Positions 6,520-10,195 of a stretch of 10,195 bases of DNA are shown here, one piece after another. The translations under genes and the position numbers were made by a program. The stretch comes from Candidatus Delongbacteria bacterium. GTDB taxonomy: Bacteria > UBA4055. The notes beneath the pieces were generated by a model. That model made no database searches. It was not told where the DNA came from and saw only the letters and a list, made by a program, of their open reading frames with translations. Location: the NCBI GenBank assembly GCA_022013635.1, contig JAKLPX010000276.1, positions 1-10,195 on the forward strand, written 5' to 3'. The stretch's first letter is position 1. Every line of letters begins with the position of its first letter.

Positions 6520-6558
6520 TTTTCCCTCTTATTTTAAAGTTATAAACTTAATTTATAC

Positions 6559-6586
6559 AAAAAAAAAGCGATATTACTATCGCTTT
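6559..6586 (-). terminator. Intrinsic terminator or attenuator between pyrR and pyrB
   Basis: On the minus strand AAAGCGATA (6586-6578), loop GTAA, TATCGCTTT (6573-6565) form a perfect 9-bp stem, and the T-run totals nine (6567-6559). The 5' arm overlaps the pyrR stop codon (6587-6585), so a terminating ribosome would cover it. It ends 39 nt before the pyrB start. It could simply end the Hsp70-pyrR transcript or attenuate pyrBC. No clear PyrR-binding anti-antiterminator is visible around it. Confidence 0.85.
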
Positions 6587-7133
6587 AATTTTTTTCAACT
6601 AAATATACTGCATCTTCTTTATCAATTTCTTCGAGTTTTACTCTGATTTCCTGAGACGGAAGTGTTTTTATTGTCTCTCCGATATAGTCGGGTTTGACAG
6701 GAAGTTCTCTTAATCCTCTGTCAATCAGAGCGGCAAATTTGATTATTTTCGGTCTTCCCCTGTCCATCAGAGCGTTGATTGCGGCCAGTGCGCTTCTGCC
6801 TGTAAAAATAACATCGTCAACAAGAATAACTTTTTTATTGTCTATTGAAAACGGCATATCATTTACCGAAAAATTCGGGACCTTTAAATTTACTCTGAAA
6901 TCATCCCTGAAAAGCGTTGCATCGAGAATGCCCTTTTCCAATTTGATGTTTTCCAATTTTAATATTTCCGCACATATTCTGTTCGCAAGATATTCGCCTC
7001 TGGTTTTCATCCCTACAATTACCAAAGGGTATTGTCCCGGATCGTTCTCGATTATCTCAGAAGCAATCCTCTTAATAGTTTTAGCTAATTTGTTCTTATC
7101 CATTATTGTATGCAAAATTTTACATTCTGTCAT
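6585..7133 (-). CDS. pyrR: Bifunctional pyr operon regulator / uracil phosphoribosyltransferase (PyrR)
   Basis: 182 aa from the chosen ATG. PyrR proteins bind pyr mRNA in a UMP-dependent manner to favour attenuation, and have weak uracil phosphoribosyltransferase activity. The type I PRTase PRPP loop VILVDDVIFTGRS (102-114) is diagnostic, with the flanking VIVGMKTRGEYLA (38-50), DATLFRDD (71-78) and AALIDRGLRELP (135-145) typical of PyrR. I chose 7133 over an upstream TTG (7157) because an AGGAG lies 7 nt before this ATG and the length then equals that of known PyrR (~180 aa). It starts 13 nt after the Hsp70 stop codon and is followed directly by a terminator and pyrBC. Regulation of pyrBC by PyrR is inferred from family and position. 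Confidence 0.94.
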   Translation of the reverse strand: MTECKILHTIMDKNKLAKTIKRIASEIIENDPGQYPLVIVGMKTRGEYLANRICAEILKLENIKLEKGILDATLFRDDFRVNLKVPNFSVNDMPFSIDNKKVILVDDVIFTGRSALAAINALMDRGRPKIIKFAALIDRGLRELPVKPDYIGETIKTLPSQEIRVKLEEIDKEDAVYLVEKN

Positions 7134-7140
7134 AATTCTT

Positions 7141-7145
7141 CTCCT
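7141..7145 (-). promoter_or_regulatory. Ribosome binding site that fixes the pyrR start
   Basis: AGGAG stands 7 nt before the ATG at 7133, in the gap after the Hsp70 stop. Starting at the upstream TTG would bury this site inside the coding sequence and add eight residues with no family match. Confidence 0.75.
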
Positions 7146-7146
7146 A

Positions 7147-9732
7147 TTAATCGTCAATCCAATCCATAATATCGGTTTTTTTGATTTCCTTTACTTTTTC
7201 CGGGGCTTTATCCGCTTTATTTACATTCTTTGAATCCTGAGAAGAAAATAATTGATTAACTTCGTCTTCCGTAAACGACTCTTCCTGTTCGGTATTAATA
7301 TCGGAAAGCTGGACGCCGCTTTTTGTATTTCCTTCCTCTTTAATTCTCATTATATCCTCATCGGTCAAATATTCGCTTCTGTCAATTATAAACTCCGACT
7401 TCCCGATTTCGTCCAATTCATCGTCAAATGATTGGCTTTCGACTACGGAAGAGTCCTCCATAGAAATATTATCAAACTCGTTTTCTGCCTGTTTTTTTTC
7501 TATATCACCCAATTTAATATTTTCTATTTCTTCATCGGGATTGTCGTATTCCTCTTCCGCAACTCCAGACTCTGCGACATCAAAAGAATCAAATACAGAA
7601 TCTAATTCTTCTTTGTCGTCTTCATCAAACTTCGTTTTCTTAGAAGAATTTTCTTTTTTCGATACGGTAGCTATTTCATCCAGGGCATCGTCAAAACTTT
7701 CGGTGTTTTCGATTCCACGCGACAGGGATTGATTTTCGTCTTCAAACATAGCTTCGATCTGCTCGTCAATCCGCTCAATTTGTTCGTCTTCCGTAAACTC
7801 GTCAAACGATTCTTTCTCAATCTTCAGCCTATTTACATTTTTTGGTTTTACTTCGCCCTTCTTATTATCAAATCTTTCAATGAAATTGCTGCTTTTGAAC
7901 ATCTCGCCTGACATATCAGGGGTATTACCGGGGATTGTGGCTTCCCCATCAAGCTCTCTTTTCAGATCCTTGCTTGTTATAGTTTCCATTTCGGATTTTT
8001 CTAAAATGCCGTCGTCTTTTATAGAATCTCCGGATATTCTGTCGCTGTATATCTGTTTGCCTTCAAAAGACTCGCTGTCGTTTAATCCGGCACCGACGAA
8101 TACATCATTTACCAAACTTGCACCTGTGTCTCTTCTGTCTCTTCCTGTATTTTGCGGATTTGGAAAGTTTTCGGTCGAATCTTCTGGGGATGATGCTTTT
8201 GTAATATATTCCCTTCTTCTCGGGAACATTGAATTCAATTTATTTTTCTTTTGAGATATCTGCTCTTTTGTTAAAGCTCCTTCTCTCGTTATCTGAATTT
8301 CGCTTTTTTTACCGGTATCAGGATCTTTTGCGGTAGCATGTATAATGCCGTTCACATCATATTCGTAATTGAATATTATCGGAGAATTTTCCGGTTTTGG
8401 CGGAAAATCAAGAGTTGTTGTTCCTATAGTCGTGCAGAAATCAGGATCTGGATCCTCTCCCTGAATTACCACCATTTTAACTTGTTTTTGATTGACGGAT
8501 GATGTATAAAATATCTGACTTTTTCTAACCGGTATTTTACTGTTTTTCGGAATGATTATGGCATTTCTTTTATTGTCGAATTCGTCTAAAGTTATCGCCC
8601 CGAAACTGTGCGTAGTTACATCGGAAACATTCATCGCGCCGTATTTCATCCTGACCATATCGTTTACATCTTCATTTTGATCCTTGGCGGATATGATTCC
8701 GGCTTGAATCGCAGCCCCTAAAGCGACGGCTTCGTCCGGGTTTACCTGAGTTGACGGCTTTTTTCCCGTTACTCTGAAAATCATATCCTGAACAGACGGA
8801 ATTCTTGTCGAACCCCCGACGAGAAGAACCTGCTCGATATCTTTCCATTCCAAATTTGCATCAGTCATGACGGCATTGACTAAAAGTTCGGTTCTCGTAA
8901 TAAAATCCGCAATAAGATCGGAAAATAATTTTCTTGTGACAGTAACTCTTGCCGATTTTCCTTTAGCCGACAAATAAACCGTTGTGCTTAATTTTGAAGA
9001 AAGAACTTTCTTCGCATTTTCGGATTTAAGTCTTAAATCCTGTATAAGAACGGGATCCTCAAAAAGATCAATGTCGTGCTGTTGCTGGAATTTGTCATTT
9101 AAATATATCATTAATTTTTCGTCGAAATTATTTCCGCCTAATTGTCTGTCTCCGTCGCTTGATATTACATTGAAATTCATGTTATTGACGCTCATAATTG
9201 TGACATCGAAAGTCCCGCCGCCAAGGTCATATACCAATATTTTTTGATTAATCTTCTTGTCAAGGCCATAAGTTAAAGCGGCGGCAGTAGGTTCGTTGAT
9301 GATCTGTGTTACATGAACGCCTGAAATTTTTCCGGAGTCTATCGTAGCTTTTCTTTGTTTATCGTTAAAATAAGCGGGAACTGTTATTACCACATCGGTA
9401 ATTTTCTCGTTTAAGAAACTTTCTGCGTCTTCGATAAGTTTTCTTAAAATCATAGCCGAAATATCTTCGGGTTTGTATTCGTTTTTCTTGTATTCAAAAA
9501 TATAATCGCTGGCTCCAATGTGAGATTTAATTGATGAAACAGTTCTTTCAGGTTCTGCAACTGACGATTGTTTCGCTACACTTCCCACTATAATCTGGTC
9601 ATCATCGAATAAAACTACCGAAGGCGTAATTCTCTCTCCTTCTTTATTCGGAATAATTTCCGCTTTACCAAACTCGTTGACCATCGCAATAGCCGAATTG
9701 GTAGTTCCCAAGTCAATCCCAATAAGTTTCAT
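7147..9732 (-). CDS. DnaK-type Hsp70 with lid replaced by a long acidic tail
   Basis: 861 aa. Residues 1-~360 are a complete Hsp70 nucleotide-binding domain: GIDLGTTNS (5-13), NEPTAAALTYGL (146-157), DLGGGTFDV (169-177) and LVGGSTRIP (304-312). Residues ~365-485 are a substrate-binding beta domain (ITLDEF, IIPKNSKIPVRKS, GIIHATAKDPDTGKKSEIQI). The DnaK interdomain linker, usually a VLLLD-type segment, reads instead SDVTTHSFGA. The alpha-helical lid of normal DnaK (~635 aa in total) is absent. After ALTKEQISQKKNKLN (486-500), ~360 residues of low-complexity Asp/Glu/Ser-rich sequence follow, with recurring motifs (SFDDALDEI at 679, SFDDELDEI at 768, TEDE at 647 and 821), ending DIMDWIDD. It is therefore a specialised Hsp70, not the housekeeping DnaK. 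AGGA lies 7 nt before the ATG; the gene sits 10 nt after a TPR/J-like protein and 13 nt before pyrR. The tail may bind partners; that is inference. Confidence 0.92.
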   Translation of the reverse strand: MKLIGIDLGTTNSAIAMVNEFGKAEIIPNKEGERITPSVVLFDDDQIIVGSVAKQSSVAEPERTVSSIKSHIGASDYIFEYKKNEYKPEDISAMILRKLIEDAESFLNEKITDVVITVPAYFNDKQRKATIDSGKISGVHVTQIINEPTAAALTYGLDKKINQKILVYDLGGGTFDVTIMSVNNMNFNVISSDGDRQLGGNNFDEKLMIYLNDKFQQQHDIDLFEDPVLIQDLRLKSENAKKVLSSKLSTTVYLSAKGKSARVTVTRKLFSDLIADFITRTELLVNAVMTDANLEWKDIEQVLLVGGSTRIPSVQDMIFRVTGKKPSTQVNPDEAVALGAAIQAGIISAKDQNEDVNDMVRMKYGAMNVSDVTTHSFGAITLDEFDNKRNAIIIPKNSKIPVRKSQIFYTSSVNQKQVKMVVIQGEDPDPDFCTTIGTTTLDFPPKPENSPIIFNYEYDVNGIIHATAKDPDTGKKSEIQITREGALTKEQISQKKNKLNSMFPRRREYITKASSPEDSTENFPNPQNTGRDRRDTGASLVNDVFVGAGLNDSESFEGKQIYSDRISGDSIKDDGILEKSEMETITSKDLKRELDGEATIPGNTPDMSGEMFKSSNFIERFDNKKGEVKPKNVNRLKIEKESFDEFTEDEQIERIDEQIEAMFEDENQSLSRGIENTESFDDALDEIATVSKKENSSKKTKFDEDDKEELDSVFDSFDVAESGVAEEEYDNPDEEIENIKLGDIEKKQAENEFDNISMEDSSVVESQSFDDELDEIGKSEFIIDRSEYLTDEDIMRIKEEGNTKSGVQLSDINTEQEESFTEDEVNQLFSSQDSKNVNKADKAPEKVKEIKKTDIMDWIDD

Positions 9733-9742
9733 TATAATTTCC

Positions 9743-10195
9743 TCACTTCAATAATTTTCTTCTTGCCTGCGAAATAATCGCAAGCATTTCTTCTGCTTCG
9801 GATCGCATCTTAATATTCTGAGAATTTATCCTTGTTCTCCATTTCCTGAATTCAGAATTTATCCTGCTTCTGATTTCCTCTTCGGTTGAATCGGAATCAA
9901 GACGAAGAGCTTTACAGTAAAAAGCTTCGTCTTTTTCTTCGGTATTTGCCGCCTGTTTTAAAATATCTTCGCTGATCTGAGACAGTGATTTATTTATTGC
10001 GTTGTCTTTCTTTTCCTGTTTTGTTCTCTTATCTTCGTCAATCAATGCCATCTGCTTTTCTACAACCGCCAAATTATGTTTCGCATCTTTATTTTCCGGA
10101 TCGTATTGCAATGCTTTTTCAAAGAATTTTCTGCTGTTTTCATAATCCTTTCTTTTGTAATAGGCTACCGCTGCTTCATATAATTGCAAGCTTCT
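9743..10195 (-). CDS. TPR protein with degenerate J-like C-terminal domain, 5' end beyond the window
   Basis: 150 residues are visible and the frame is open to the edge (Arg-Ser-Leu before QLYEAAV), so the true start is probably upstream; a TTG at 10189 is the only possible start inside the window. Near the N-terminus of the visible part is a TPR motif (LYEAAVAYYKRKDYENSRKF, then EKALQYDPENKDAKHNLA). A Lys/Glu-rich linker follows. The last ~62 residues (DEAFYCKALRLDSDSTEEEI, then EFRKWRTRIN and EAEEMLAIISQARRKLL) have the layout of a J-domain-like helical bundle, but the HPD motif needed to stimulate a canonical DnaK is missing. It ends 10 nt before the Hsp70 start, whose Shine-Dalgarno site overlaps its stop codon. 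A partner or regulator of that Hsp70 is the natural guess. TPR call is good; J-like call is moderate. Confidence 0.72.
   Translation of the reverse strand, partial: RSLQLYEAAVAYYKRKDYENSRKFFEKALQYDPENKDAKHNLAVVEKQMALIDEDKRTKQEKKDNAINKSLSQISEDILKQAANTEEKDEAFYCKALRLDSDSTEEEIRSRINSEFRKWRTRINSQNIKMRSEAEEMLAIISQARRKLLK

Noticed and set aside
6541..6557. TATAAA/TTTATA inverted repeat as a pyrB promoter or operator
   Set aside because: No -35 box at a suitable distance; the region is simply AT-rich after the terminator.
6715..6730. CTCTG-loop-CAGAG hairpin in pyrR as a PyrR-binding site
   Set aside because: Only 5 bp, within well-conserved coding sequence, and lacking the conserved PyrR loop pattern.
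7880..8254. Plus-strand 124-codon frame opposite the Hsp70 tail
   Set aside because: Antisense shadow of low-complexity acidic codons, with no ribosome binding site or motif.
1..10195. CRISPR array, tRNA, rRNA or insertion sequence
   Set aside because: No regularly spaced repeats, cloverleaf, rRNA-like sequence or transposase seen.

Overview
All genes in this window lie on the minus strand, so transcription runs from high to low coordinates. The DNA is AT-rich, with short gaps, start/stop overlaps and Shine-Dalgarno sites. It looks like a bacterial chromosome, probably from a diderm (FCB-like or candidate-phylum) lineage. That guess rests only on base composition, an exported caspase/FGE-fold protein and the retroelement type, so the taxonomy is weak.

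Region A (10195 to 6559) reads: the end of a TPR protein with a degenerate J-like domain; a DnaK-type Hsp70 whose helical lid is replaced by a long acidic repeat-bearing tail; then pyrR. The gaps are 10 and 13 nt. An intrinsic terminator overlaps the pyrR stop codon.

Region B (6519 to 4241) is pyrB and pyrC, joined by an ATGA overlap. They encode two consecutive steps of UMP synthesis (carbamoyl-aspartate, then dihydroorotate). PyrR and the terminator lie directly upstream and are the obvious candidate regulators.

Region C (4235 to 1) is the most interesting part. A promoter-like sequence precedes an AAA ATPase of the AAA_14/DUF4143 family. Eighteen nt later comes a 734-aa secreted protein: signal peptide, caspase-like peptidase with His/Cys dyad, EF-hand-like loop, charged coiled coil, and a C-terminal FGE-sulfatase (C-type-lectin-like) domain. 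The last ~120 bp of this gene are very GC-rich and full of NNC codons (Ser, Asn, Gly, Asp, Phe, Tyr), as expected of AAC codons diversified at adenines. After a 190-bp spacer with two strong inverted repeats comes a small HRDC-domain protein. Inside its 3' end, at a GTG, begins a gene cut by the window edge whose 41 visible residues resemble the N-terminus of a reverse transcriptase.

Together, target with C-terminal variable region, HRDC accessory protein and reverse transcriptase fit a diversity-generating retroelement (DGR) that uses HRDC instead of the usual Avd. No template repeat is visible here; it should lie beyond position 1. If correct, the DGR diversifies the ligand-binding face of an exported caspase-like protein.
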